Shown here: in pieces, positions 28,505 to 37,780 of the stretch
How positions within the stretch are numbered: position 1 is the stretch's first letter
Layout: each line of letters opens with the position of its first letter
Assembly (NCBI RefSeq): GCF_014205255.1
Contig: NZ_JACHNE010000001.1
Coordinates: forward strand, 5,642,001 to 5,706,000
Source of the DNA: Streptomyces caelestis
GTDB lineage: Bacteria; Actinomycetota; Actinomycetes; Streptomycetales; Streptomycetaceae
Reading direction: 5' to 3'
Length of the DNA: 64,000 nucleotides
Position numbers and translations under genes: made by a program
The notes under the pieces: model-generated
What the model was told of the DNA's origin: nothing
The model's database searches: none
Seen by the model: the letters and a program-made list of their open reading frames with translations, nothing else

Positions 28505-29257
28505 GTGACATTCGGTGAGCAGCCGGCGTACCTGCGCGTCGCGGGTGATCTCCGCAAGAAGATCGTCGACGGTCAGCTCCCTCCGCGCACCCGCCTCCCC
28601 TCCCAAGCCAGGATCCGCCAGGAGTACGGCGTCTCAGACACCGTCGCCCTGGAGGCCCGCAAGGTGCTCATGGCGGAGGGCCTGGTCGAGGGCCGCTCCG
28701 GCTCGGGGACGTATGTGCGTGAGCGGCCCGTGCCCCGGCGTATCGCCCGCTCCGGATACCGCCCGACCGGCGGGGCCACGCCGTTCCGGCAGGAGCAGGC
28801 CGACGGCGAGGGGCGCGGCACCTGGGAGTCCAGCAGCGAGCAGACCGAGGCCGGTGTCGCGGTCGCCGAGCGGCTGGACATCGAGCCGGGCGAGCGCGTG
28901 ATGTGCACGAGGTACGTCTTCCGCGAGGGCGGCGAGGCGATGATGCTCTCCACCTCCTGGGAGCCGCTCGCCGTCACGGGCCGTACGCCGGTGATGCTCC
29001 CGGAGGAGGGGCCGCTCGGCGGCATGGGCGTCGTCGAGCGCATGCGCGCGATCGACGTGATCGTGGACAACGTCACCGAGGAGGTGGGCGCCCGCCCCGG
29101 GCTCGCGGAGGAGCTGCTCGTCCTCGGGGGTGTCCCCGGGCATGTGGTCCTGGTCATCCAGCGCACGTTCTACGCCTCCGGCCGCCCGGTCGAGACGGCC
29201 GACGTGGTCATCCCGGCCGATCGGTACCGGGCCGCCTACCACCTTCCGGTCAAGTAA
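28505..29257 (+). CDS. GntR-family (HutC/UTRA) transcriptional regulator
   Basis: This 250-residue cytoplasmic regulator has an N-terminal winged helix (about residues 7-75). It runs from AYLRVAGDLRKKIVDGQLPP through RLPSQARIRQEYGVSDT to GLVEGRSGSGTYV, the standard GntR layout. A C-terminal UTRA-type ligand domain (about 95-245) follows, starting SSEQTEAGVAVAERLDIEPG. The effector is unknown. The GTG start has GGGAG seven bases upstream. Paired palindromes in the promoter suggest autoregulation. No metabolic operon is adjacent, so its targets are probably elsewhere. Similar stand-alone GntR regulators occur throughout Streptomyces genomes. Confidence 0.9.
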   Translation: MTFGEQPAYLRVAGDLRKKIVDGQLPPRTRLPSQARIRQEYGVSDTVALEARKVLMAEGLVEGRSGSGTYVRERPVPRRIARSGYRPTGGATPFRQEQADGEGRGTWESSSEQTEAGVAVAERLDIEPGERVMCTRYVFREGGEAMMLSTSWEPLAVTGRTPVMLPEEGPLGGMGVVERMRAIDVIVDNVTEEVGARPGLAEELLVLGGVPGHVVLVIQRTFYASGRPVETADVVIPADRYRAAYHLPVK

Positions 29258-29598
29258 CGAACGCTCACATCCGCCCCGCGGCGCGCTCCCCGCGCGCCCC
29301 GCTCACCCGATCACCGCGGGAGCCGCCCCCGGCCGAGGTGGTCCGTGCCCCGTACCCGGCCGTCTTTCTCGCAGGTCGGCGACAGCGTCTGCGGTATGCC
29401 TCCAACCGGGTGCGTCGAGGTACAGGGACGGCGCGTTCGATGCCGTGCGCCCCCTGTGTTCTGGCTGGTTGCGTACCTCTTTGTGAAAAGCCGTATTCGC
29501 TGCGTGAAGGTTAGGCGTAGGCTCGGGCATATGCGCATTGCGGTTTCCTTATCGGGTGGGGCACGGCACAGGCCGCAGGTGGGAAGTGGAGGGGCGCG
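29258..29598. other. Intergenic region before the SPOR-like gene
   Basis: This 341-base stretch has no supported gene. TAGGCT at 29517-29522 is a possible -10 box, and GGAGGGG before 29599 is a strong ribosome binding site for the small gene downstream. Short open frames here show no protein-like composition. Confidence 0.45.
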
Positions 29599-29793
29599 AT
29601 GAACGACAGCACGATCACTCTTCCCTGGCTCGTGATACGAGAGGACGACAACGGCAACCGCTACCGGGTGGGCCGGTACGCGACCCGGGCCGAGGCCCAG
29701 CGGATCGCGGACAGCCTCGACGGCCGCGGCCACAAGCAGCTGTACTGGGTCGAGCGGCTCGGTCAGAACGGCCCGGGCGCGGCGCACGACTGA
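29599..29793 (+). CDS. Small SPOR-like protein
   Basis: This 64-residue cytoplasmic protein begins MNDSTITLPWLVIREDDNGN and continues RYRVGRYATRAEAQRIADSL. The pattern resembles a half SPOR or sporulation-related repeat and is conserved as a small orphan protein in Streptomyces. SPOR domains bind denuded peptidoglycan, but this protein has no signal peptide, so the name describes the fold only. A strong GGAGGGG site lies before the ATG. It is followed by a Nudix gene that has its own leaderless promoter. Confidence 0.8.
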   Translation: MNDSTITLPWLVIREDDNGNRYRVGRYATRAEAQRIADSLDGRGHKQLYWVERLGQNGPGAAHD

Positions 29794-29840
29794 CGCCGGG
29801 TGTGCCGGTGCCTGCCTGCCGGGGTCCGGCCGCGCTCCCT

Positions 29841-29846
29841 TAGGCT
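29841..29846 (+). promoter_or_regulatory. -10 box of leaderless Nudix gene
   Basis: TAGGCT is followed by six bases (CCCCGC) and the ATG at 29853, with no ribosome binding site. Confidence 0.55.
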
Positions 29847-29852
29847 CCCCGC

Positions 29853-30290
<438 letters not shown>

Positions 30291-30414
30291 GGTCAACCGG
30301 GGGCGTGCGAGGTCCGAAGACGGCCGCACGGGCGCCCTGTACGCCTTTCGTGCCACAGTGCGCTGCCCCGCACGATACTCCGCCCCGGATATCGGGTATG
30401 TGCCCATTAACCCC

Positions 30415-30858
30415 ATGAAATCGGACATGGGTGGGTCTGCTGCCGGGGAAGTGATCGGCGTGATCGACACCGCAGGTGACCGCGCCGAGTGGACCTTCCC
30501 CGCCGAGCCGGGCGCCGTGCGCACCGCCCGTCAGGCCGTCCGAGGCCGGCTCCGCGGCTGGGGCCTCGGCAGTCTCGCCGACCTCACGGCGTTGTTGGTC
30601 AGCGAGTTGGTCACCAACGCCCTGCGGCACGCCACGGGCCCCATCGGTGTCCGCCTGGTCCGCCCCTCCGAACTGGACGGTGTCCTCCTGGTGGAGGTCT
30701 CCGACCCGCTCCCGGACCCGCCCCGCGAGCGCGCCGCCAGGCCCGAGGACGAGAGCGGCCGAGGGCTCCAACTGGTGGCCTCCTCCTGCCGCCGCTGGGG
30801 CACCCGGCCCGGCGGCGTGGGCAAGACCGTGTGGTTCGAAATCGCGGTTCCGGACTGA
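30415..30858 (+). CDS. Anti-sigma-factor-type ATP-binding protein (HATPase_c_2)
   Basis: This 147-residue cytoplasmic protein has the SpoIIAB/RsbW-like GHKL fold common in Streptomyces. The N box is LLVSELVTNALRHATGP, the G1 box is EVSDPLPDPP, and the G2 region is ESGRGLQLVASSCRRWGTRP followed by GKTVWFE. Such proteins bind sigma factors or anti-anti-sigma factors and can phosphorylate the latter. The start is uncertain: ATG 30415 or GTG 30400, neither with a clear ribosome binding site. It lies 252 bases upstream of a PP2C phosphatase gene whose C-terminus carries a second ATPase of the same type, which suggests a shared signalling role. Confidence 0.82.
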   Translation: MKSDMGGSAAGEVIGVIDTAGDRAEWTFPAEPGAVRTARQAVRGRLRGWGLGSLADLTALLVSELVTNALRHATGPIGVRLVRPSELDGVLLVEVSDPLPDPPRERAARPEDESGRGLQLVASSCRRWGTRPGGVGKTVWFEIAVPD

Positions 30859-31110
30859 AAAATCGGTGTACGTCCGCCCTGCCGCTGTGCAGCGAATGGT
30901 TCAGGCCAGTGGCGGTTGCCGACGGACGGGATTCGACGCCGTGTCCCCTGGTTAGAAGACTGGAAGTGTTCTCACGGCGCGGTCCAAAAACCATCGGGAC
31001 CGTGCTGTGATCGTGAACACCGTGTTGTGCGGCACCGTAGTGCTGGATACTGCGGGCAGCCGCCCCCGGTGACCGGTGCCGGACGCGGTGAGCTGGAGGG
31101 GACGGTTCGC

Positions 31111-33747
31111 GTGAGCGAGATACCAGCGAAGGCCACGGAGTCCGAGGACCCGTCGGAGGGCGCTAGGGCGATGGCCGCCGACGGCCTGGCTTCCGCGGTG
31201 GGAGGTGCGCTCGCAGCCGACGGGGTGCCGCCCGGGGACGCCATGTGGCAGAGCAGTCCCCCGGGCTCCATCTACGACTACATCAAGGTCGCGTCCTTCT
31301 CCATCGGCCCCGACGGGCTCGTCGACCAGTGGAGTCTGCGCGCCGAGCACCTCTTCGGTATCCCGGCCGAACGCGCCGTCGGCATGGACCCCATCGAGAC
31401 GTTCATCGACCCGCGCCTGCGCGAGCGGGGCATGCGCAAGATGGCGGAGATCCTCGACGGCCGGGAGTGGACCGGCGTGGTGCCCTTCCGGATGCCGAAG
31501 GAGGCCGACGGGGAGTGCGGGCACGAGGGGCTTGCCGAGGTGTACGTCATGCCGACGCGCACCGAGGACGGCGAGAAGGCCGCCGTCTGCATCGTCGTCG
31601 ACGTGCGCACGCTGCGCAGCATCGAGACCGACCTCGCCGCCTCGCAGGCCATTTTCAGTCAATCCCCGTTCGGTTTCCTGCTGATCGACCCCGACCTGCG
31701 GGTCCGCCGCGCCAACCAGCGGTTCGCGTCCATCTTCGGCGGCACGCCCGACGACCACCGCGGCAAGGGCGTCCACGACTACCTCCAGCGCGGCGAGGCC
31801 GAGCGGATCGCCGCCACGCTGCGCCGCGTGCTGGAGACCGGCAACTCCATCACGGACATGCACGTCACGGGCTTCGTGCCGAATTCCGACGAGCGCCGCC
31901 ACTGGTCCGTCAACCTCTATCGCGTGCACAGCGGTTCGGGCCGGCCGATCGGGATCGCCTGGCTCGGCACGGACATCACCTCGCGCCGCGCCGCCGCCCG
32001 CGAGGCCGCCGCCGCCCGGCGCAACCTCGCCCTGCTGAACGAGGCCGGCGCCCGCATCGGCAACTCCCTCGACCTGGAGACCACGGCCCGGCAGCTCCTC
32101 GACGTCGTCGTGCCCGGCTTCTGCGACCTGGCCACCGTCGACCTCTACCAGGGCCTGCTGGTCGGCGACGAGACCCCGCCCGGGCTCGCCGACGGCAGCG
32201 CCGAACTGCGCCGGGTGGCCTTCGCCAGCGCCGTATCGGACGCGCCCTTCACCGGGACCGGCGTGCCCGTCGCGGTCGGCGCCGTCCACCACTACCCGTT
32301 CAACTCGCCCTGCGCGGACGCCCTGCGCACGGCCCGCCCGCAGACCGTTCCCCCCGAGGACGGCGGACTCGTGCAGTCCACGCTCGCCGTGCCGATGGTC
32401 GCCCACGACACCGTCGTCGGGCTGGTGCAGTTCGCCCGGGCGAAGGGCAGCGAGCCGTTCGGCGACCGCGACCGGGACCTGGCCGTCGAACTCGCCGCGC
32501 GCGCCGCCGTCTGCATCGACAACGCCCGCCTCTACCGGCGTGAGCACGAACGCGCGTTGATACTGCAACGGTCCCTGCTCCCGCCCGGCGACCCGGAGGC
32601 CTCCGGCCTCGACATCGCCTGCCGCTATCTGCCCGGCAACGCCAACACCGGCCGGCCCAGCGAGGTCGGCGGCGACTGGTTCGACGTCATAGAACTCCCC
32701 GGGCACCGCACCGCGCTGGTCGTCGGCGACGTGATGGGCCGCGGCCTGCGCGCCGCCGTCGCCATGGGCGAACTCCGCACGGCCGTACGCACCCTGGCGC
32801 AGCTCGACATAGAACCGGCCGAGGTGCTCTCCCAGTTGGACGAGATCGCCCGCGGCCTCGGCGCACCCGGCGGTGTCCAGCAGGCGACCAGGGCGGCCCG
32901 CCGCCCCCGCGAGGCGGACCTCTCCGAGGTGTACCTCGCCACCTGCGTCTACGCCGTCTACGACTCCGTCACCCGGCGCTGCACCTTCGCCAACGCGGGC
33001 CATCTGCCGCCCGTCCTGGTCGAACCGGGCGAGCCGGCCCTGATGCTCGACGTGCCGCCGGGCCTGCCGCTCGGCGTCGGCGGCGAGCCCTTCGAGGAGG
33101 TCGAGGTCGAACTGCCCGAAGGCGCCCTGCTCGCGCTCTACACGGATGGACTGGTCGAAAGCCGCGACCACCCCCTGGACGAGGGGCTCCAGGCCTTCGT
33201 CAGCGCCCTGTCCGACCCCACCCAGCCGCTGGAGGACGTCTGCGACCACGTCCTCAACACCCTCGACTCCCACCACGGCGAGGACGACATCGCGCTGCTG
33301 ATGGCACGTGTACAGGGCCTGCCCACCGAGTCCGTCGGCGACTGGACCCTGCCGCGCGAGCCGCGCAGCGTGGGCCGGGCCCGCGAGTACGCGCGTGCCC
33401 AGCTGCTCAGCTGGGACATGGAACCCCTGGTCGACACCACGGAGCTCCTGGTCAGCGAACTCGTCACCAACGCCCTGCGCTACGGCGAGGGCGAGATCCG
33501 GCTCCGTCTGCTGCTGGACCGCACTCTGGTCTGTGAGGTCTGGGACTCCGGCCTGGTCCAGCCTCGCCGCCGCCGCGCCCGCGACACCGACGAGGGGGGC
33601 CGCGGCCTCCAGCTGGTCGGCCTCCTCAGCGCCGCGTGGGGCTCCCGCCGCACGCCCCGGGGCAAGACGGTCTGGTTCGAACTGCCCCTCCCCGGCGGGG
33701 AAACGGCCCTGACGGATCCGGCGGAGGCGCTGCTGAGCCTGTTCTGA
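31111..33747 (+). CDS. PAS-PAS-GAF-SpoIIE phosphatase with C-terminal ATPase domain
   Basis: This 878-residue cytoplasmic signalling protein has two PAS domains (about 55-165 and 178-295, with FLLIDPDLRVRRANQRF), a GAF domain (about 310-470) and a SpoIIE/PP2C phosphatase domain (about 480-730). The phosphatase shows GGDWFDVIEL, VVGDVMGRG and GHLPPVLVEPG. A C-terminal HATPase domain (about 745-870) has LLVSELVTNALRYGEG and GGRGLQLVG. Such proteins dephosphorylate anti-anti-sigma factors in response to signals sensed by PAS/GAF, while the ATPase can act as kinase or anti-sigma factor. The GTG at 31111 follows GGAGGGGAC. The frame is open further upstream, but that part does not look like protein. 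Confidence 0.93.
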   Translation: MSEIPAKATESEDPSEGARAMAADGLASAVGGALAADGVPPGDAMWQSSPPGSIYDYIKVASFSIGPDGLVDQWSLRAEHLFGIPAERAVGMDPIETFIDPRLRERGMRKMAEILDGREWTGVVPFRMPKEADGECGHEGLAEVYVMPTRTEDGEKAAVCIVVDVRTLRSIETDLAASQAIFSQSPFGFLLIDPDLRVRRANQRFASIFGGTPDDHRGKGVHDYLQRGEAERIAATLRRVLETGNSITDMHVTGFVPNSDERRHWSVNLYRVHSGSGRPIGIAWLGTDITSRRAAAREAAAARRNLALLNEAGARIGNSLDLETTARQLLDVVVPGFCDLATVDLYQGLLVGDETPPGLADGSAELRRVAFASAVSDAPFTGTGVPVAVGAVHHYPFNSPCADALRTARPQTVPPEDGGLVQSTLAVPMVAHDTVVGLVQFARAKGSEPFGDRDRDLAVELAARAAVCIDNARLYRREHERALILQRSLLPPGDPEASGLDIACRYLPGNANTGRPSEVGGDWFDVIELPGHRTALVVGDVMGRGLRAAVAMGELRTAVRTLAQLDIEPAEVLSQLDEIARGLGAPGGVQQATRAARRPREADLSEVYLATCVYAVYDSVTRRCTFANAGHLPPVLVEPGEPALMLDVPPGLPLGVGGEPFEEVEVELPEGALLALYTDGLVESRDHPLDEGLQAFVSALSDPTQPLEDVCDHVLNTLDSHHGEDDIALLMARVQGLPTESVGDWTLPREPRSVGRAREYARAQLLSWDMEPLVDTTELLVSELVTNALRYGEGEIRLRLLLDRTLVCEVWDSGLVQPRRRRARDTDEGGRGLQLVGLLSAAWGSRRTPRGKTVWFELPLPGGETALTDPAEALLSLF

Positions 33748-33814
33748 TCGCAACCGGACATCGGTACGGATCGTCCTCCCCGGCGACATCATCCGCATCA
33801 CCGGGGGAGACGGC

Positions 33815-34912
33815 ATGGACCGCACGGAAGGCACGACCCCGACAGAGGCGGCAGCCGCCGAAGGTGCCGCGCAGGACGCTCCCGCACCCGACAGTGGAAA
33901 GGGCAGAGGGCGTCGGCGCTGGATCAGACGCACGGCACTCGCCGTGGTCCTGGTCCTCCTGGTCCCTCTCCCGTCGGTTCTGACGGCCCTCCGCATCAAC
34001 TACATGGGCGACCCGGCGGACGGCACGTACACCCGGAACCGCGACGCCCTCTGGCTCGGCCACGCCTGGGTCGACGGCCGCAAGAAGGACGCCGACGTCA
34101 CCGCCCTGGCCCGCCGCCTGCAAGGCACCGGCATCCGCGACCTGTACGTCCACTCCGGCCCGCTGGAGCACAACGGCACGCTCCCCAAGTCCGTCTATCC
34201 GCGAGCTCGTTGGTTCATCGACGCCGTACACGAGAAACTCCCCGGCATCCGCGTCCAGGCCTTCCTCGGCGACGTCCTCGCCACCGAGGGCCCTGACGGC
34301 ATGCGCCTGGAGAACGCGGACACCCGCGCCGCCGTCGTCCGCTCCGCCCGCCAGGTCCTGGGCACCGGCTACGAAGGCATCCATCTCGACCTGGAGCCCC
34401 TCCACTCCGGCGACCGCGACTACCTCGGCCTCCTCGACGCCCTGCGCCGCGAGACCCGCTCCCGGGGCGCCCTCCTCTCCGTCGCCGCCCACCAGATCGA
34501 CCCGCTCCCGGCCCTGCACTCCCTCTCCGGGACCTTCACCGACCACCCCAAGTGGTGGTCGCAGGAGTTCTTCGGCCAGGTCGCCCGCCGCGTCGACCAG
34601 ATCGCCGTGATGTCGTACGACACCGCGCAGCCGCTGGAGAGCACCTACGGCGGCTACGTCGCCCAGCAGACCTCCCTCGCCCTGGAGGTCACCCCGCCCT
34701 CCACCGACCTGCTGATGGGCCTGCCCTTCTACTGGGAGAGCAACTTCGACCACTGGGGCCACGCCGAGACCGTCCCCGCCGCAGTCCGGGGCGTCCGCCT
34801 GGGCCTGTCCCGCACGGACGCCGACCGCACCCGCTTCGGCGTCGCGCTGTACATCGACTTCGCCGCGAGCGAGGCGGACTGGCGGGCGTACAAGGGAGAC
34901 TGGGTGCGGTGA
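33815..34912 (+). CDS. Membrane-anchored GH18-like TIM-barrel protein
   Basis: This 365-residue protein has a basic cytoplasmic tail (1-45), one membrane helix or uncleaved signal at about 46-68 (ALAVVLVLLVPLPSVLTAL), and an external domain resembling glycoside hydrolase family 18 and related spore-cortex lectin barrels. The strand-4 segment reads GYEGIHLDLEPL, a DxxE-like motif close to but not identical to the chitinase DxxDxDxE. QIAVMSYDTAQPLEST and LLMGLPFYWES match later barrel strands. A polysaccharide or peptidoglycan substrate is possible, but the changed motif makes chitinase activity doubtful. The ATG has GGGGGAGA upstream. The gene may be cotranscribed with a tiny overlapping frame. 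Confidence 0.78.
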   Translation: MDRTEGTTPTEAAAAEGAAQDAPAPDSGKGRGRRRWIRRTALAVVLVLLVPLPSVLTALRINYMGDPADGTYTRNRDALWLGHAWVDGRKKDADVTALARRLQGTGIRDLYVHSGPLEHNGTLPKSVYPRARWFIDAVHEKLPGIRVQAFLGDVLATEGPDGMRLENADTRAAVVRSARQVLGTGYEGIHLDLEPLHSGDRDYLGLLDALRRETRSRGALLSVAAHQIDPLPALHSLSGTFTDHPKWWSQEFFGQVARRVDQIAVMSYDTAQPLESTYGGYVAQQTSLALEVTPPSTDLLMGLPFYWESNFDHWGHAETVPAAVRGVRLGLSRTDADRTRFGVALYIDFAASEADWRAYKGDWVR

Positions 34913-35076
34913 CCAAGGCCCGAAGACACCTGCGTCTCTCCCGCCTGTCGATGCCCCTCGGCATGGTCTCGGGGCCGCCGGCGCTCATCGAGGGCGACTT
35001 CCCGCACCCGGAGCGGATGCGGGAGGGCGCGGAGCACAACCTCCGGCAGGCGCTCAGCCTGAAGAACGCCGCTTGA
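34909..35076 (+). CDS. Possible small protein overlapping the GH18-like gene
   Basis: A GTG at 34909 overlaps the preceding stop (GTGA), a coupling typical of real genes, and opens 55 codons beginning VTKARRHLRLSRLSMPLGMV. Composition is moderately protein-like, with a basic N-terminus and the tail EHNLRQALSLKNAA. Its 3' end overlaps the converging sdhB stop by 23 bases. No family is recognised and there is no separate ribosome binding site, so it could be chance. Confidence 0.28.
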   Translation: MTKARRHLRLSRLSMPLGMVSGPPALIEGDFPHPERMREGAEHNLRQALSLKNAA

Positions 35077-35827
35077 TCTTCGAGCCCAGCCACACCAGCG
35101 GGTCGTACTTGCGGTCGATCGCCCGTTCCTTCAGGGGGATCAGCGCGTTGTCCGTGATCTTGATGCCCTCCGGGCAGACCTCCGTACAGCACTTGGTGAT
35201 GTTGCAGTAGCCCAGGCCGTGTTCGTCCTGGGCAGTGGTCTTGCGGTCCAGACCCGACTCCGCCGCCGCGTCCAGCGGGTGCATGTCCAGCTCCGCCACC
35301 CGCATCAGGAAACGGGGACCCGCGAACGCCTGCTTGTTCTCCTCGTGGTCGCGGACCACGTGGCAGGTGTCCTGGCACAGGAAGCACTCGATGCACTTGC
35401 GGAACTCCTGCGGGCGGTCCACGTCCTCCTGCATCATGCGGTACTCACCGGGGCCGAGACCGGGCGGCGGGACGAAGGCCGGGACCTCCCGGGCCTTGGC
35501 GTAGTTGAAGCCGACGTCGGTGACCAGGTCGCGGATCACCGGGAAGGCCCGCAGGGGCGTCACCGTGATCGTCTCCTCCCGGTCGAACACCGACATGCGC
35601 GTCATGCACAACAGCCGCGGCCGGCCGTTGATCTCGGCGGAGCACGAACCGCACTTGCCCGCCTTGCAGTTCCAGCGCACGGCGAGATCGGGGGTCTGGG
35701 TGGCCTGGAGGCGGTGGATGATGTCGAGCACCACCTCGCCGTCGTTGACCTCGACCTCGAAGTCCTCCAGGCCGCCGCCTCCCACGTCACCGCGCCACAC
35801 CTTGAAGTGGGCCGTGTAGCTGCTCAT
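35054..35827 (-). CDS. sdhB: Succinate dehydrogenase/fumarate reductase iron-sulfur subunit
   Basis: SdhB carries electrons from the flavoprotein to the membrane quinone site. The 257-residue protein has an N-terminal [2Fe-2S] ferredoxin domain with CKAGKCGSC and a later single Cys in RLLCMTRM. The C-terminal domain has [4Fe-4S] and [3Fe-4S] motifs in CIECFLCQDTC and CNITKCCTEVCPEG. The ATG at 35827 overlaps the sdhA stop by four bases (ATGA), so they are translationally coupled. The longer open frame upstream is a shadow of sdhA. Length is normal. The subunit belongs to the trimeric type with a single cytochrome b anchor encoded first in the operon. Confidence 0.95.
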   Translation of the reverse strand: MSSYTAHFKVWRGDVGGGGLEDFEVEVNDGEVVLDIIHRLQATQTPDLAVRWNCKAGKCGSCSAEINGRPRLLCMTRMSVFDREETITVTPLRAFPVIRDLVTDVGFNYAKAREVPAFVPPPGLGPGEYRMMQEDVDRPQEFRKCIECFLCQDTCHVVRDHEENKQAFAGPRFLMRVAELDMHPLDAAAESGLDRKTTAQDEHGLGYCNITKCCTEVCPEGIKITDNALIPLKERAIDRKYDPLVWLGSKIKRRSSG

Positions 35828-37764
35828 TCGTACAGCTCCTCTTCGGCGAGGTACTTGACCAGCTCCTCCTTGTCGAAGAGGGCGAGCAGGTCGGCACGGA
35901 CGGGTTCGGTGGTCTCCCGGGTGAGGGTGATCTGGCCACGGACCGGGTCCGTGGCCGCCAGACCGCCCGCCGGGTCGGTGAGCGCGCACAGCAGGTTGAT
36001 CCGGCGCCACTTGCGGTCCATCCCCGGATGGTCCTCCCGGGTGTGCCCGCCGCGCGACTCGGTGCGCTCCAGCGCGGCCCGGGCCACGCACTCGCTGACC
36101 AGCAGCATGTTCCTGAGGTCCAGGGCGAGGTGCCAGCCCGGGTTGAACTGCCGGTGCCCCTCGACACCGGCCCGTCGCGCCCGGACCCGCAGCTCGGCCA
36201 GCTTCTCCAGGGCCTGCTGCATCTCCGGCTCGCGGCGGATGATGCCGACCAGGTCGTTCATCGTCTGCTGGAGTTCCTGGTGCAGGGTGTAGGGGTTCTC
36301 CGGCGGGCCGCCCTTCGGCTCCTCGATCTCCGCTTCGGCGGAGAAGGGCCGCAGGGCCTCGGCGGCGGCGGAGTCGATCTGGCCGTCGTCCACGGCGGGC
36401 CGCGCCCCGGCCAGCCCCGCCGCGTACTCGGCCGCGTGCCAGCCCGCCCGGCGCCCGAACACCAGCAGATCCGACAGGGAGTTGCCGCCGAGCCGGTTGG
36501 AGCCGTGCATGCCGCCGGCGACCTCACCGGCCGCGTACAACCCGGGCACCCCGCGGGCCGCCGCCGTGTCGGACTCGACCGCGATGCCGCCCATCACGTA
36601 GTGACAGGTGGGCCCGACCTCCATCGCCTCCGCCGTGATGTCGACGTCCGCCAGCTCCTTGAACTGGTGGTACATCGACGGCAGCCGCCGCTTGATGACC
36701 TCGGCGGGCATCCGGGTCGACACGTCGAGGAAGACGCCCCCGTGCGGGGAGCCCCGGCCCTCCTTCACCTCGGAGTTGATCGCCCGCGCGACCTCGTCGC
36801 GGGGGAGCAGCTCGGGGGGACGACGGTTGTGGTCCGGGTCGTCGTACCAGCGGTCGGCCTCGTCCTCGGTCTCGGCGTACTTGTCCTTGAAGACGTCGGG
36901 GATGTAGTCGAACATGAACCGCTTGCCGTCGGAGTTGCGCAGCACCCCGCCGTCGCCGCGCACCGACTCGGTGACGAGGATGCCCTTCACCGACGGCGGC
37001 CAGACCATGCCCGTCGGGTGGAACTGCACGAACTCCATGTTGAGCAGGGGAGCGCCCGCGAGGAGGGCCAGCGCGTGGCCGTCACCCGTGTACTCCCACG
37101 AGTTCGACGTCACCTTGAACGACTTGCCGATGCCACCGGTGGCGATCACGACGGCCGGTGCCTCCAGGACGAAGAAGCGGCCCGACTCGCGCTCGTAGCC
37201 GAAGACGCCGGAGACGCGCCCGCCCTCCTTGAGGACCCGGGTGACCGTGCACTCCTGGAAGACCCTCAGCCGGGACTCGTAGTCGCCGGTCTCCTTGAAG
37301 TCCTCCTGCTGGAGCGCGACGATCTTCTGCTGGAGGGTGCGGATCAGCTCCAGGCCCGTGCGGTCGCCGACGTGCGCGAGGCGCGGGTACTCGTGGCCGC
37401 CGAAGTTGCGCTGGGAGATCCGGCCGTCCTTGGTGCGGTCGAACAGCGCCCCCCAGGTCTCCAGCTCCCACACCCGCTGCGGCGCCTCCTGCGCGTGCAG
37501 CTCGGCCATCCGCCACTGGTTGAGGAACTTGCCGCCGCGCATGGTGTCGCGGAAGTGGACCCGCCAGTTGTCGTTCTCGTTGGCGTTGGCCATCGCCGCC
37601 GCGATGCCGCCCTCGGCCATCACCGTGTGCGCCTTGCCGAACAGCGACTTGCAGATCACGGCCGTACGGGCGCCCCGCTCACGTGCCTCGATGGCGGCGC
37701 GCAGCCCGGCACCGCCGGCGCCCACCACGACGACGTCCCATTCCTGCCGGTCGACCACGGACAT
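35824..37764 (-). CDS. sdhA: Succinate dehydrogenase/fumarate reductase flavoprotein subunit
   Basis: SdhA oxidises succinate to fumarate with covalently bound FAD. The 646-residue protein opens with the dinucleotide motif VVVGAGGAGLRAAIEA. It contains AEGGIAAAMAN, the FAD-linking region around SLFGKAHTVMAEGG, the substrate-site HPTGMVWPP and NRLGGNSLSDLLVFGRRAG. The C-terminal helical domain ends near the sdhB overlap. The ATG at 37764 is preceded by GAGGGG. Fifteen extra upstream codons in the open frame lie within the intergenic space and are not needed. It is the middle gene of a three-gene operon and acts at the cytoplasmic face of the membrane. Confidence 0.96.
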   Translation of the reverse strand: MSVVDRQEWDVVVVGAGGAGLRAAIEARERGARTAVICKSLFGKAHTVMAEGGIAAAMANANENDNWRVHFRDTMRGGKFLNQWRMAELHAQEAPQRVWELETWGALFDRTKDGRISQRNFGGHEYPRLAHVGDRTGLELIRTLQQKIVALQQEDFKETGDYESRLRVFQECTVTRVLKEGGRVSGVFGYERESGRFFVLEAPAVVIATGGIGKSFKVTSNSWEYTGDGHALALLAGAPLLNMEFVQFHPTGMVWPPSVKGILVTESVRGDGGVLRNSDGKRFMFDYIPDVFKDKYAETEDEADRWYDDPDHNRRPPELLPRDEVARAINSEVKEGRGSPHGGVFLDVSTRMPAEVIKRRLPSMYHQFKELADVDITAEAMEVGPTCHYVMGGIAVESDTAAARGVPGLYAAGEVAGGMHGSNRLGGNSLSDLLVFGRRAGWHAAEYAAGLAGARPAVDDGQIDSAAAEALRPFSAEAEIEEPKGGPPENPYTLHQELQQTMNDLVGIIRREPEMQQALEKLAELRVRARRAGVEGHRQFNPGWHLALDLRNMLLVSECVARAALERTESRGGHTREDHPGMDRKWRRINLLCALTDPAGGLAATDPVRGQITLTRETTEPVRADLLALFDKEELVKYLAEEELYE

Positions 37765-37780
37765 CAGAACGCACCCCTCA

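Noticed and set aside
30952..33999. 1015-codon minus-strand frame opposite the SpoIIE phosphatase gene
   Set aside because: It is an antisense shadow of a multidomain protein with clear motifs.
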